This document shows positions 32,801 to 42,752 of a stretch of DNA of 64,000 bases, in pieces. How positions within the stretch are numbered: the first letter of the stretch is position 1; each line of letters opens with the position of its first letter. The notes under the pieces were generated by a model. It did not search any database. It was not told the origin of the DNA and saw nothing but the letters and a program-made list of their open reading frames with translations. The position numbers and the translations under genes are program-made. Source of the DNA: Dromaius novaehollandiae (taxonomy: Eukaryota; Chordata; Aves; Casuariiformes; Dromaiidae); NCBI RefSeq assembly GCF_036370855.1, contig NW_026991382.1, positions 62,001 through 126,000 on the forward strand, in the 5' to 3' direction.

Positions 32801-34550
32801 ACTTCATTCTTTGAAAGAAACCCTGAAGTTGGTCCCCAGGCATTTCCAACAACCTTTGAACATGGAACCATGATTTCTTAAACATGTTGTTTTCAAGAGT
32901 ACTGAGTGGCTGATTGCACCATATCAACGTGCATTGGCCCATTTTTGTTTGGCTTATTGCATTCTGACTGACTCACTCAGAAAGTGTGACCCCAGCCTTG
33001 CCAGACAAAGCAGTCTTCGGTGAATTAGGACCAGGTGAAGCCACCCAGTGCAGAAGTTCATCAACAACAATAACCTTGACAAAAAAGCAAAGTACATTAC
33101 AGTTATAAAAAATGTTAGTAGGAGTTGGGTAGCAAAGTTTGTCTTCCTTTTTTGTCATTATTATTATTATCTACCTCAGACCAGATTAATCTCATCAGCT
33201 GGATCTTGACAGATGTAGTCAAGATCTTGTGCAGGTGGTGCTTCTGGCTTAGTTGCACTTAGTGACAGGGTTGGGTGCCCTTTTCTTGCTCTTGAGATGC
33301 TTCTGTTTGAAGTAGTAGGTGGCCTCCTTTACCAGGCAGGGCAGGTGAACTGCTGCTTCCTGTGGCTTCTCCCTACAGCAGTTGTGGAATGCTTGGGGAG
33401 GGGTTGGTTCTGAGGGCATGAGCTGAGTCTTCTTCAGCAGCATAAGGCAGGGGCTCCAGCATGGAGCAGACAGACCCCAGTGAAGATAATCTTGTTTCTC
33501 ACGCTGAGAAGGAACTGGGGTACCAAAGGGATGGTGAGCGGGATAGCAGGGAGGAATGGGAGACTTAGACCCACTGTTGCCTTTTCTCCCAGGGGCTCTC
33601 CATGCTTTTCCCAAGGAGAGGGCAGGCTGCATTGCTGCTCCAAGGCCAGAGTGCCCCCACTGAGACCCTATCAGCTGTGGCCTCTGCAGTTTGGGCCAAG
33701 CCAGCTACCACTAATTTAAACCATCCCTGGACAAGGTTAATTGTTAGAGTGTGTCTGAGAAAGACATACTCAGTGGTGCGCCCTTTACGTGTTCCTGGAG
33801 GGTCAACCCCTCAGCAGTGGCACTGATCCTTAGATTTTAGGCCTTGTGATTTCCCCCTTGATTTCTCCAAGTCACTTTCACCTCCTTTTGTGCCTCCAAT
33901 CTCCTTTCTCTTCTGCAGTCTCTTGATATAATCATGAACATGTCCAGGTGTCTGGCAATGCACTGGACCCTGCTCTCTGCCATACTAAGCATGTGAGTAG
34001 AACTGAGACTCTCCAGGTGCATGTGGCAGGTAGCATGGGTGGCGGGGGGAATGGAAGGATTAATAGTGATCTTCTGTTTCTTCCTTAGGGAGGAAGAAAG
34101 CTGTCAAAAGACAGCAAGCTAGCAAGAGGGGCATCCCTCCACCAGAGTCTCAGTCAAGGCAGAGATGGGAGATGAGCATGTATGGCAGGAGGGACACGTA
34201 TACCCAACTTCTTGGTATCCCCTGCTTTGCAGGGAGCCTGCTCCAGAGTTCTGCTCTGGAGAAAAGGGCTGCTCCTCTCTGCAACTGCTCCAAGGCCTGC
34301 TCTTCCTCCGAGTAGTCTGCTATACATGCGTAGAAAGTAGTTAACAGTTTGATTAGTGGTTTTCCAATTTTTGAAAGTAGACGGATAAAGTCTTGCAAAA
34401 AGTTCATTCCGAAATTGAATGCAACTCAGCTTCTTCTGTGGGAATGGGGAGTCTTATAATTAGCTCTACCCATTGATGAGCTGAGCGCCATTCATCTTGA
34501 CCCTTTTTAAGCATCAGATTTTACTAATGGGGCTTTATCATGATTAATTT
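29831..34550. other. Non-coding DNA upstream of TMEM18
   Basis: AT-rich to about 33.2 kb, then moderately GC-rich. It holds a poly-T tract at about 32129-32150. Frames of about 110-130 codons occur at 32.5-32.9 kb and 33.2-33.6 kb, but I recognise no protein in them. No RNA gene is visible. Confidence 0.55.
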
Positions 34551-34559
34551 AAAACCTGT

Positions 34560-34690
34560 GTTTTGCATAACGCTGATTACTTCTCCAGTGTACTGTTGTA
34601 CTTCGACTTCAGTTTGTCCTTGTACCAAAGTGTCATCCATATATGGTATGGCCCCGAGAGTACCATAGGCCATTCTTGTCCAGACTAGCC
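34560..34690 (-). pseudogene. Decayed reverse-transcriptase fragment (YMDD box)
   Basis: On the minus strand a short frame reads AIPYMDDTLVQGQTEVE, with the polymerase box YMDD at 34632-34643. This is the form seen in retroviral and LTR-element reverse transcriptases. Downstream, stops and frame changes appear quickly. I cannot place it in a family, and it does not match the class I provirus at the right end, whose box is YVDD. Confidence 0.5.
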
Positions 34691-34929
34691 TTATCTGGGA
34701 CCTCTACCCACACACCCTATGCCCATGGGCCTGGAAGCTCCACCTAATCTCTAGACTTGGCCCCCAGTCCTGGTCCCAACCATATTATAGGTGGGCCTAT
34801 GCCCAGCATGGTCCCCTGCTGGTCCTGAGTCATTGACTGGACTTCCCAGGATGACAACTCATCACCTTGCTTTGGTCTCAGGTTGCTGTCAGTCTGACCT
34901 ACATTATTCTATAATTCTAATTTTGCAGT

Positions 34930-35640
34930 GATCCAGACTGGGACTGACTGGCTGCAGAGCAGCACTTGTGGACAGCCCCGGGGGGCCTGGTCAACAAAGC
35001 GATCAATGTGCCCTGACAGCAAAGAATGCCAACAGTCTCCTGAACTGTATTAACAGAATACCCAGCAGGTTAGGGGGGGTGATTTTTCACCTTTATTCAG
35101 AAATCATGAGACCACATCTGGAATAGTGCATCCAGCTTCAGGTGCCTCCAATACAAGGAAGATAATAATAACCTAGAACATGTTCAGCAGAGGGCCACCA
35201 ATGTGTTTAAGAGTTGAAACACTTGCCCTATGGGGAAAGGCTGAGGGAGCTGGGCTTGTTCAGCCTAGAGAATAAATGGCTTCAGAGGGAACTAACAGGA
35301 GACCCCCAATGCCTACATGGAGGTTACCAAGGAGATGAAGCCAGGCTCTTCACAGTGGTGCATGGTTGGAGGATGAGAGGTAATGGGCATAAATTGAATG
35401 AGAGGTTCAGGCTGGATAAAAGGAAAAGCTTGTTCACCATGAGGACACTCAGGCAGTAGAACAGGTTGCCCAGAGAGGTTGTGCAGCTTCCATCCTTGGA
35501 GGTTTTCAAGACTCAGTTGGATAAAGCCTAGAGCAACCTGGTCTGCCCTCACAACTGATGTTGCTTTGAGCAGGAGGTTGGAAATAACTCCTTACATCAC
35601 TTCCAACCTGAATTATTTTGATTCCATGATTTCACAATAG
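34930..35640 (+). mobile_element. CR1: CR1 LINE fragment (5'-truncated 3' end)
   Basis: Characteristic CR1 3'-end phrases are present in order: ATGTGCCCTGACAGCAAAGA, GAGACCACATCTGGAAT, GAAAGGCTGAGGGAGCTGGG, TTGTTCAGCCTAGAGAA, GGTTGCCCAGAGAGGTTGTG, and a terminal ATTATTTTGATTCCATGATT, which is the degenerate 3' tail repeat of CR1. The substitutions indicate an old, inactive copy. CR1 is the dominant LINE of birds and other sauropsids. Confidence 0.93.
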
Positions 35641-35710
35641 AGGAAGATCAGCTTCTTAGTTGTGTTAAACAATATTGCATTAGTCTGAAAGTGAAATGAA
35701 TGTATGGCTT

Positions 35711-35730
35711 TTTTTTTTTTTTTTTTTTTC
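35711..35730 (+). repeat. Poly-T tract
   Basis: Run of about 20 T downstream of the CR1 fragment. Confidence 0.85.
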
Positions 35731-36095
35731 CCCAGAATCTTATTTCCTTAACTCAGGTTTGTGATTAAATTCCTCTCTTTCATCCAGTTTCTGTCAGGGC
35801 ATTTTCCTCAATGCAAAAGAGCTTCAGGCCTCTACAGGCCTTCACTATTCCCAGACCTTACAGGCACTCTCAAATGCAAATGTCTTTTTGTTCCCTACCT
35901 ACCAACATGCCTGCCTATTAAATTATTCCACTAAACCCACCAGAGATCTCTTCAGCATTCTGTCAAAGCCCTGCTGTGTTCTGGCAAAACAACCATTTTC
36001 TACTTCTCTTGGGGTCCTTGTCCAGGTTGGAAGAGGCCAAATTTAGCTGAAAGCAAAGAGCAGCCTTGACCGTTTTAGGTCCTGCTCTTCACTGT

Positions 36096-36412
36096 TCACT
36101 GTAAATGTTTGATTTCCTCTGAAGTTTTCTTAGTGCACTTATCTACACTTCTGCTCCATTTCTGGTGCCTTCTGCTGCCCTCCGAGGGGTGCTGGAAGGA
36201 CAGGGATGGCTCTGAGATGCTCCTTTGCATTATGTTAATGTCAGTTTTCAAATGAGGCAGTGGAGGGGCAGAGACACATGTTGCATATGTCCTGCTCCCG
36301 CTGGGGCTTCTGCCTCTGGGCTGCTGCGTCTCAGAGCTTGGGGAGCTGCATCCAGCTTCAGGCTCTGGATTGTTGTGGGCAGAAGCATCCTCCTGAGCAG
36401 CACCTGGGTGTC
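36096..36412 (-). CDS. ARHGAP20-like exon 14: Ser-rich C-terminal tail
   Basis: 317 nt after acceptor CAG; stop TGA at 36098-36096. It contains RSISEPSLSF and SRSVDKC, resembling the RRCSEPS phospho-site-like repeats of ARHGAP20. The phase fits exon 13. Confidence 0.85.
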
Positions 36413-36840
36413 CTGTAGGCACAAAGAGCCAGTTAGCTAGTTTGTACTGGCCCTCTGAAGAGAAAAGGGGACTTTTGCAGTGGCACCACGCAGCCCGGGC
36501 AGATGGCAAGCTGCGGCCTTAACACCTATGGATGTGAGGGGCAGTTCAGGAGATACAAATACCCCTGGGGGCAATATCCTGCACAGGGGGAGAGTTCTAG
36601 CCCACAGTGAGCAAGGCTTTGCAGAGCAGAGCTCTACAGATGTTTAACAGCTGGGATGCAGTTTGTGGTGTGAGGAAGGTCATTCTGAACTTCCGGAAAA
36701 GTGTTGCAGGGGGAAGGCACTGCCGGAAGGTATTGAACCCTCCACACCTCTCTGCATTGCCACAGACATCTTCCCACAGCCAGCTCAAGACCTGCAACCA
36801 GCAGCCCTGGGCAGTGCCAATCCCCAGTGCAGCCTCCTAC

Positions 36841-36952
36841 CTGCGGAGCTGCCGGTGTGCTCGGGACACTCCTCAGCAGAGGGGCTGCAAGCCAAAGCCA
36901 TGTCCCGCCCAAATATTGCTGTGCAGTTGTCAATGAGGAACTCCACCAGCAC
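36841..36952 (-). CDS. ARHGAP20-like exon 13: end of RhoGAP
   Basis: 112 nt after CAG. It encodes VLVEFLIDNCTAIFGRDM, the closing helix of the ARHGAP20 GAP domain (LIQFLIENCCRIFG), then a Ser/Glu-rich stretch. Donor GTAGGA. Confidence 0.85.
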
Positions 36953-37231
36953 CTGCACACGGAAAACCATGGGTGTCAGTGCAAGAGGCAGAAAATGTGC
37001 TCAAGAGTCTTGCTGCTCCTGACTGACATTTCTCCAGTGAAAGCTGTAGCTCTGTGGCTGCAGCTCCATTAGGAGATCTGCCTGTCACATATTGCAGATA
37101 GCCCAGCTGAGGGGCATCCCCCATGCTCCCAGGTGCTGCTGCTGCATTTAGCTGTTGCAATAGCCATGGGATCTGTGGGGATGGCTCAGCTGTGCCCCAG
37201 TGGGGGGAGCTAGCTGGTGAGTTCAACATAC

Positions 37232-37428
37232 CTTGTCATTCATCTCTTTCTGGACTTGCAGTGGGAGTGTGCTGTCCGTGCCTGGGCTCAGCATGCTGGG
37301 CCCAAAGCAGATGGCAAAGGTTGTGGGAGTTCATCCTGCTGCTCTCTGCGTTCTGGCTAATGTGATGGAGCACAGCCAGCACGGGCTTGAGCAAGAGACG
37401 ATTTGGTCGGGGCAGCTGGTCAGCCACC
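37232..37428 (-). pseudogene. ARHGAP20-like exon 12: RhoGAP, frameshifted
   Basis: 197 nt between CAG and GTATGT; 196 nt would keep frame. It begins VADQLPRPNRLLLKPVLAVL and MNSHNL, then shifts at the A run 37316-37318. The remainder of the exon reads as RhoGAP sequence in the other frame (GPSMLSPG, VQKEMNDK). As read, a TGA arises at 37238-37236, six to eight nt before the donor and upstream of two more exon junctions, so the transcript would be a predicted NMD target. Confidence 0.88.
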
Positions 37429-37895
37429 CTGTGTGAACACAAGCACAACAAGCCATGACTTGAGGGGGCAGTGGCCACTGCTTCTTGCCATGAGCAAGTC
37501 TCAAGTAAACTCCCACAAACGGTGCCTTCTCCAAAGAGAGCAACGCCTGTGCTTACTTTCACTACTTTACACAAGTCCTGTCAAGAAACCCCCAGCGGTA
37601 GCTGGGTATATGGTTAAGTGCAAGATCTGGAATGACCAGATCTTGACTGCAAGGTGAGCGTTTGAGCACAGTGCCTGCTTTTCAGTAGATGGACAGTGTG
37701 AATGAAGGTAAGGTTGTCAGGAAACATCACAGGAAGCCTTGCAAAGGCCCATGAAAGCCTGTGCCTGTGTTGTGAAGTATCAGTACTAGCAAGCTGATAG
37801 AAATGGCAGGTTTTTCCATGCGACTCCCCATTTTTGGAGAAGGCCCCGGCCTCTCTCAGCCCCTCCAGAACACTATGACTGGCTACAACACTCAC

Positions 37896-38005
37896 TCTTT
37901 CAGTTCTTCAATCTTTTCTTCCCTGCTTGGCTTCTCCAGAGCCAGCATCCACTTCTCGTACAGGGCCGCTGACAGGAGTTGGGAGGGGATATTGCAGAGG
38001 AAGTC
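37896..38005 (-). CDS. ARHGAP20-like exon 11: RhoGAP
   Basis: 110 nt between CAG and GTGAGT. It encodes DFLCNIPSQLLSAALYEKW and EEKIEELK. A conserved Arg of the LRxIP motif is also Cys here (TGC at 37996-37994). Confidence 0.9.
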
Positions 38006-38521
38006 CTGCAAGGCCAGGATATGGAGATGAGGCTTTGGACACCACGCCTGAGCCCACAGGGAGCACCCCCAGCACTTGGGCACCCAAGGAGGCAGCTTGC
38101 TTTGAGCTACCTGCTCTCAAAGGTGCTCACGGCCACTGGCAGAGCAGTGGGCTGCACGGGTCCCTGCCCTGCTTGAACATGCCTGTAGGAGTGCAGTAAG
38201 AGGCCCTGGTGCCTATCAGCCTGGAGTCCACCCAGAAATCTCAGTCTTCCTCCCTGAGGAGGGTGCTGGGGAGGAGGAGGCGGAGGAGGAGGAGGAGGAG
38301 GAAGGGAGTTTCCCGTGGGCAGGCAGGAAATCAGTGGCAGAACAAGGGGGACTGAAAACCAGATGGAAAACACAAATGCCAAACTTTCCCAAGTCCAAAA
38401 ACATGCCGTTTGGCTTCACTAGGGTATCAGCTTTGAGTCCCCCCTGGGACCATCCAGGCACTTGAGTGGGCCCCTGCAGGTTCGCAGTGTCCTCTCAGAG
38501 CTGCAAGGCAGAAGAATTCAC

Positions 38522-38683
38522 CTTCAAGACTACCGCCAAGAGGTGCACAGGTTTGCTGTCCAAGCCAACGGTGTCCCCTTTGTCGAGGGCCTCCTTCAAG
38601 TCCCTGCGCTCTGTCTCACTGGCAGCTTTGCAAAATATCCCCTCAGTGGCAGGCCCTTCTCTGTACAGTATGGCCAGGAGATC
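38522..38683 (-). CDS. ARHGAP20-like exon 10: RhoGAP with altered arginine finger
   Basis: 162 nt between CAG and GTGAAT. It encodes DLLAILYREGPATEGIF followed by CKAASE, then LKEALDKGDTVGLDSK and VHLLAVVLK. The residue after GIF is Cys (TGC, 38632-38630) where RhoGAPs have the catalytic arginine finger. Confidence 0.9.
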
Positions 38684-39252
38684 CTGCAGGAGAAAGCAGA
38701 TAGGGGTGGCAGAAGAGTTCCTTGGGTGAAGAAAGGCCCTTTAGCCTTAGGGGAGCATTTGCTGGAGACAGAAGCAAGTTTTTGCCTGGGAGGCGCACTC
38801 TGCTTTGCTTGGGTTTGCATCTAGTTCTCACTGCCGGTAGGTTACACTGGCAGAAACTTGGCCAAGTAACCCCAAGCCACCCTCTTGAGCACCTTCTTCA
38901 GGGAAACCCAGAAATCGCCATCTGTTTATGCTGCTGAGAGCTTCCTTTCAATGACTTCTGCAAGGCCACCAACATGCCCCTTAGGGAGCAGACCTGCTTC
39001 TCCTCTTCCTGCTCTGGGGTTGTCTCCACTCCAAAGTTACTTCCCGCAGCAGCTGCATGGGCCGCACAAACCCGCAGACTTGACCCCTTTGACTTGCACA
39101 ATCAGACCTGACCTTCAGGCCTTGCCAGTGAGAAGTGAGCATGGAGGGCAACCCCCCAAATCCCTTGTCTGCAGAGAGCCACAGCCCAAGTGCTGGCGAT
39201 GCTGCCGTGACACAGCCGGGAGCAGGGTAACTGCATAGCCAGGCTGGCTTAC

Positions 39253-39425
39253 CTGGACTGGCTGGGGCAGGGTCTCCTCTTCCCCACAAAGACTTGCCAG
39301 AGGCTGCCCAAAGAGGGGGCTCTTGAGGCCAGAGTCTGGCTGCCCTGGGCAGTCCCCATTGGCCGAGGTTCGTCTTTGAGCAAACGGCCACAGGATCAAC
39401 CTCTTCCTTTTCTTAGTCCCATCCA
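39253..39425 (-). CDS. ARHGAP20-like exon 9: linker into RhoGAP
   Basis: 173 nt between CAG and GTAAGC. It encodes a basic patch, GTKKRKRLILWPF, then LKSPLFGQPLASLC and ETLPQPVQ, matching the order of basic patch, FGVSLPDLC and LPKPVL that opens the ARHGAP20 GAP domain. Confidence 0.87.
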
Positions 39426-39652
39426 CTGCAAGCAAGAGGAAAGCAAAGGGCAGGTGAAAAAAGCCAGAGGAAAATTGTCTGTGTGCAGTGCCGTGTGATG
39501 CCGAATGCAGAGCAGAGCCGTGTGTTGAAACAGTGACTCTGACTCTGCGGGGGAAACTGGGAGATAGCTAAGGGCTTCCTGAGGGAAGAACCACCACAGC
39601 TGTAAAAGTGTGACCACCCCTCTGAGCACACCAGCTTTCCTGCTTTTTTCAC

Positions 39653-39893
39653 CTTCTAGTGACTGTTTCCTCTGAGAAAGCAGGAGCACACAGGGCACAG
39701 AAAGAGCTGCGGGGTGTTTGTCATGTGCAGAGGTTTTGGGCATGGCAGAGGTTTCTGGGACCATCGTAAGGCAGATGCGTCGCTTGGACAGCTTGCAGTG
39801 GCGGCAGTTTTGGCTACGCAGTCTGAGCGTGCCCCATCCAAGGTCTGGCAAGAGGGGCAGGAGGGGCTCCTGCTTTGGAGCTGCTGTCAAGCG
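39653..39893 (-). CDS. ARHGAP20-like exon 8: linker
   Basis: 241 nt between TAG and GTGAAA. It contains KQEPLLPLLPDLG, comparable to EPSFLEQLP in ARHGAP20, then a Cys/Arg-rich stretch ending RKQSLE. Confidence 0.7.
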
Positions 39894-39935
39894 CTATGTG
39901 AGAAGGCAGCTGCTCAGCTTCTCTTTCCAACTCAC

Positions 39936-40002
39936 CAGGCGAGTGGCAAAGTCCCTCCTCAGGAGCTGATGGGACCAAGACAGGGCATTGCTTGGTGCCA
40001 GC
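39936..40002 (-). CDS. ARHGAP20-like exon 7
   Basis: 67 nt between CAG and GTGAGT, open in the required frame (SNALSWSHQLLRRDFATRL). It corresponds by position to the end of the RA domain. Confidence 0.6.
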
Positions 40003-40034
40003 CTGCAAGAAACATGTTCAGATTACAGGGCCAC

Positions 40035-40123
40035 CCCGCAGCAGCAAGGGCCGCCAGCGTGTCGCTGCAGCAGCGCAGAAACGTGTGAGCAGCTCCAGGG
40101 ACAATCCTGAGGTCATCAGACGC
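40035..40123 (-). CDS. ARHGAP20-like exon 6 (tentative)
   Basis: An 89-nt segment starting ASDDLRIVPG after acceptor CAG. It is proposed because it alone supplies the phase needed between exons 5 and 7. Its donor, GTGGCC, is poor and similarity to the RA domain is faint, so this exon may be wrong or degenerate. Confidence 0.35.
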
Positions 40124-40405
40124 CTGTGGAGGAGGCGTTTGGGTGTGGGAATGGCGTTGCCTCTCTGCCCAACACAGGTGCTGGGGGCACAGGCTGCTGC
40201 TGCAGCCGGCCACCCCACTTGACCCTGCAGACCACAGCCCCCAGGCAGTTTTGGGGTGCTGGTGGATGTCAAGAAGGCGCAGCCCTCCTGCGCTGCCCCC
40301 ACACTAAGCAACTCCTCCCAGACCTCCCCGTGAGGCAGCTGGTGTCTTGAGGGCTTCCGTCCCCGCCACCTTCCCTCCTGAAACTCAGACACCTCCCGCC
40401 AGCAC

Positions 40406-40486
40406 CTGGCAAGGGCCGGGGCGGAGCGAGCCCCTGATCTCCGCCGGAATCAACGTCTCCACGGTCCGGGCACTCAGCGGCACCGG
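40406..40486 (-). CDS. ARHGAP20-like exon 5: RA-like region (probable)
   Basis: 81 nt, phase 0 at both ends, after acceptor TAG. It reads PVPLSARTVETLIPAEI, the usual threonine-rich RA strand and helix. The donor (CAG/GTGCTG) is weak, so the 3' edge is uncertain. Confidence 0.6.
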
Positions 40487-40589
40487 CTAGGCAAGAGAGC
40501 AAAGAGCCAACGTGAGCAGCTGGTAGCAGGGGCTGCTGCCAAAAGCCCCGTGGTGCTCTACGCAGAGCAGAAACCCCAGGGACACTTAC

Positions 40590-40674
40590 GAGGTTGTAGG
40601 AGCCAATGACCTTCACAAGGAGCCGAAGGGAGGCCAGGCGGGTGACGCGGGTCTCCTGGGCTCCTTGGCTTTGC
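40590..40674 (-). CDS. ARHGAP20-like exon 4: start of RA-like region
   Basis: 85 nt between CAG and GTAAGT. It ends LRLLVKVIGSYNL, comparable to LKIFVKDIG at the start of the ARHGAP20 RA domain. Confidence 0.82.
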
Positions 40675-41112
40675 CTGGGCACAGGGCAGGCACAAAGGCA
40701 GAGCTCAGTCATAGCCAGCCCTCGCTGCTCGCTCCCCTGACACCAGCCCAGCGCCTCCACACCACCCTCACACAGCAGACCTTCCCACAGCGCTCGCTGG
40801 CAGCACCGCTCTGCAACACCCCCGGGTCTGCTGCCTCCGGGCCTCCTCCGTATGGAAATGGGAAGTGGCAGCTTGGGGTCCCAATCCATGCAAGCAAGGA
40901 GCTGAGGTGACAGCTCCACGGCCTTGCTGTTCATGTGCCCTCACAAGGTGAAGCACCTCCTGCCGCTCTGCCCAGGAGCTGCCCTGCGCAGAGGGTGTCC
41001 CGTTCCCCCACCTCCACCGCTGCATTGCTGGGGGCAGCTCCCCTGGGAGCTCTCCACTGCCTGCAGCCTTGACGCCAGCTGCTGGCAGGCTGAATTCCCC
41101 AGCAGGGCTCAC

Positions 41113-41154
41113 CTGAGGATGGCACTGAGCCACAGCTCCTTCACCTCCTGCGAC
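41113..41154 (-). CDS. ARHGAP20-like exon 3: PH C-terminal helix
   Basis: A 42-nt exon between CAG and GTGAGC encoding SQEVKELWLSAIL, the amphipathic helix that closes a PH domain. Confidence 0.85.
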
Positions 41155-41514
41155 CTGCGGCAAAGAGGAGAAACAGCCTCAGAGCCCGCTGCTCCTCCTC
41201 CCTCCTCTGCAGAGGCAGAGGCCCCCAGGCACATCTTGCCCGCTTGGCCCTGCTCCACACGGCCAGACACCAAAGCCCCCACTCGGTGTCCCCTGCTCGG
41301 TGTCCCCCAGGTGAGCAGAGCTGCAGGGACGTGGCAGGGGCAGGTGCCTTGTGCACACCTGGAGCTGCTGGTGGGTGCATCTGAAACCCAAGCGGGGCCT
41401 CTGCTTTCTCTCCCCACAGCCTGAGCTGAGCCCCAGCAAGCCCACAGAGACCTGAAGGCCAGCACAGTGCTCTTTACCCCCCAGAACAGTCCTGGACGTG
41501 TCCCCAAGACTCAC

Positions 41515-41688
41515 CGGAAAGTGACCACGCAGAAGTCACCGGGCCACACGAGGACGAGGCTATTGGCACATTTCAGGCCAAAAACCTCCTCCTCATCTTC
41601 CCACTCGCACGCCACCTCATGCTTCCGACACAGCACCCAGAGCTCGCCGAGACGCACTCGGTGCTTCAGGAGGAAGGTGGAGCCGCAT
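41515..41688 (-). CDS. ARHGAP20-like exon 2: PH domain
   Basis: 174 nt between CAG and GTGAGT. It encodes STFLLKHRVRLGELWVL, an acidic loop (EWEDEEEVFG), and LVLVWPGDFCVVTF, matching the ARHGAP20 PH strands (KIKLTDMW and WPTVNFVATF). Confidence 0.88.
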
Positions 41689-42477
41689 CTGCCGGGGGCA
41701 AGAGCAGAGTCTGACTTGGAGATTGTGTCATGGGGGCAGCCCCAGCAGCCCTCCAGGGCAGAGCCATTTCCCAGGGGCAGAGCCTCGAGGCAGCCACCCC
41801 AAGGCTCAGGCAGAAGAAAGGAGTTTCAGGCCCAGCGCACACAGAAGGCACTTCCAAAAAGTCGCTGCTGGTCAGCAGTGCCAGCAGGCGCTTCATCAGG
41901 GGCTGCGAATCAGGACAGCAAAACCAGGAGCCTGCCCCTTTCCTCTTACACCTCCCTGAATTAAAGGGAAAGGGTGTTCCTACCCGCAGTGCAGGGACAC
42001 CCATGCAGAGGACTGCAGGTCATTTGGACACCAGTCCTTGTCGGGAGCAAAGGGCATCCACACATCGCATACGCAGTGAGAATAGGCAGAAGGCCTCCTT
42101 CTGGGCAGCCTCCGTGGGGATTTGGCTCCTAGAGGATCCAGATCAGCAATATTTGGCAGTATTGCTGTTTGTTGCAGAGAGATGCTGTTCAGTAAGGAAC
42201 AAATGCAAAGAGTTTGGCCAAAATCCCTTCTCCTGCCCAGCTGTGGGCACCTCCATTGGCATTTAGGCTGCTGGGAAAGCACGTGCTGCTTTGCTTTTGC
42301 GGCCCTGCCAAGGTTAAAATGAGCCAGCCCGTGTCCACTGATGGCCAGGTGCTGTGCAGGCAGCCCCCAGGAGGCACTTTCTGCTCCCGCGGAAGCAGCT
42401 CCGGGGAGGAGCAGTGCCCTGGGGCTGGTGGTAGAGGTGGTAGCAGGAGGAAGGATAGCTGCGGTTGCTAATCTTAC

Positions 42478-42752
42478 TTGAATCTGGCGATGGCGATGGC
42501 GTTGGGGAAGAGCAGGATGTGTCTGTCCCTCGTCCTGTGGTGCCGGGTCACCTGCGCCCGGTCACTGAGCAGGAGCTGGGGGCTCCTGCGTGACTCAAAG
42601 GCGCCAAGCGGCGCCGGGGGCCGGGAGGCTCCCCTGCCCATGAGCCCAAGGCTGGCACCAGGAGCCACGTAGCCAGGGGCCCCGGGCTGTGCCTGCGTGC
42701 CAGGAGCGGGGCTGCGAGTGCCCCAGGCGCCGCAGCAGTTGGCCTGGCCCAT
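42478..42752 (-). CDS. ARHGAP20-like exon 1: start and first half of PH domain
   Basis: The ATG at 42752-42750 has an ideal context (CACCATGG). The protein starts MGQANCCGAWG: a glycine at position 2 and cysteines at 6 and 7 suggest possible N-myristoylation plus palmitoylation (inference). A Pro/Gly-rich linker is followed by LLLSDRAQVTR and RDRHILLFPNAIAIARF, the first PH strands (compare RHLFLFND in ARHGAP20). Donor GTAAGA. Confidence 0.85.

Larger units (their letters stand above)
36096..42752 (-). pseudogene. ARHGAP20-like: ARHGAP20-like Rho GTPase-activating protein gene, 14 exons, one frameshift
   Basis: By family, a GAP for Rho GTPases with an N-terminal PH domain, an RA-like region, a RhoGAP domain and a Ser-rich tail; ARHGAP20-type genes are expanded in birds. 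Fourteen exons on the minus strand, nearly all with GT-AG sites, have phases that chain from the ATG (42752) to the TGA (36096); without one extra base they would give 707 codons. PH: exons 1-3. RA-like: exons 4-7, weakly conserved. Linker: 8-9. RhoGAP: 10-13. Tail: 14. Two defects: an additional A/T base at 37316-37318 shifts the frame inside RhoGAP, and the catalytic arginine finger (GIFR in relatives) is GIFC. It could be a young pseudogene, a non-catalytic paralog, or an intact gene with a base-call error. Exons 5 and 6 are the least certain. Confidence 0.85.

Noticed and set aside
32544..32873. A 109-codon plus-strand frame with hydrophobic stretches
   Set aside because: No similarity recognised; a second frame overlaps it with equal claim.
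33249..33632. A 127-codon minus-strand frame rich in Pro and Lys
   Set aside because: No domain recognised. It lies near the decayed RT relic and could be element debris, but the sequence does not support a call.
34895..34920. A second CR1-like 3' tail (ATTATTCTATAATTCTAA) just left of the CR1 fragment
   Set aside because: The tail is suggestive, but the preceding 200 bases do not read as CR1.
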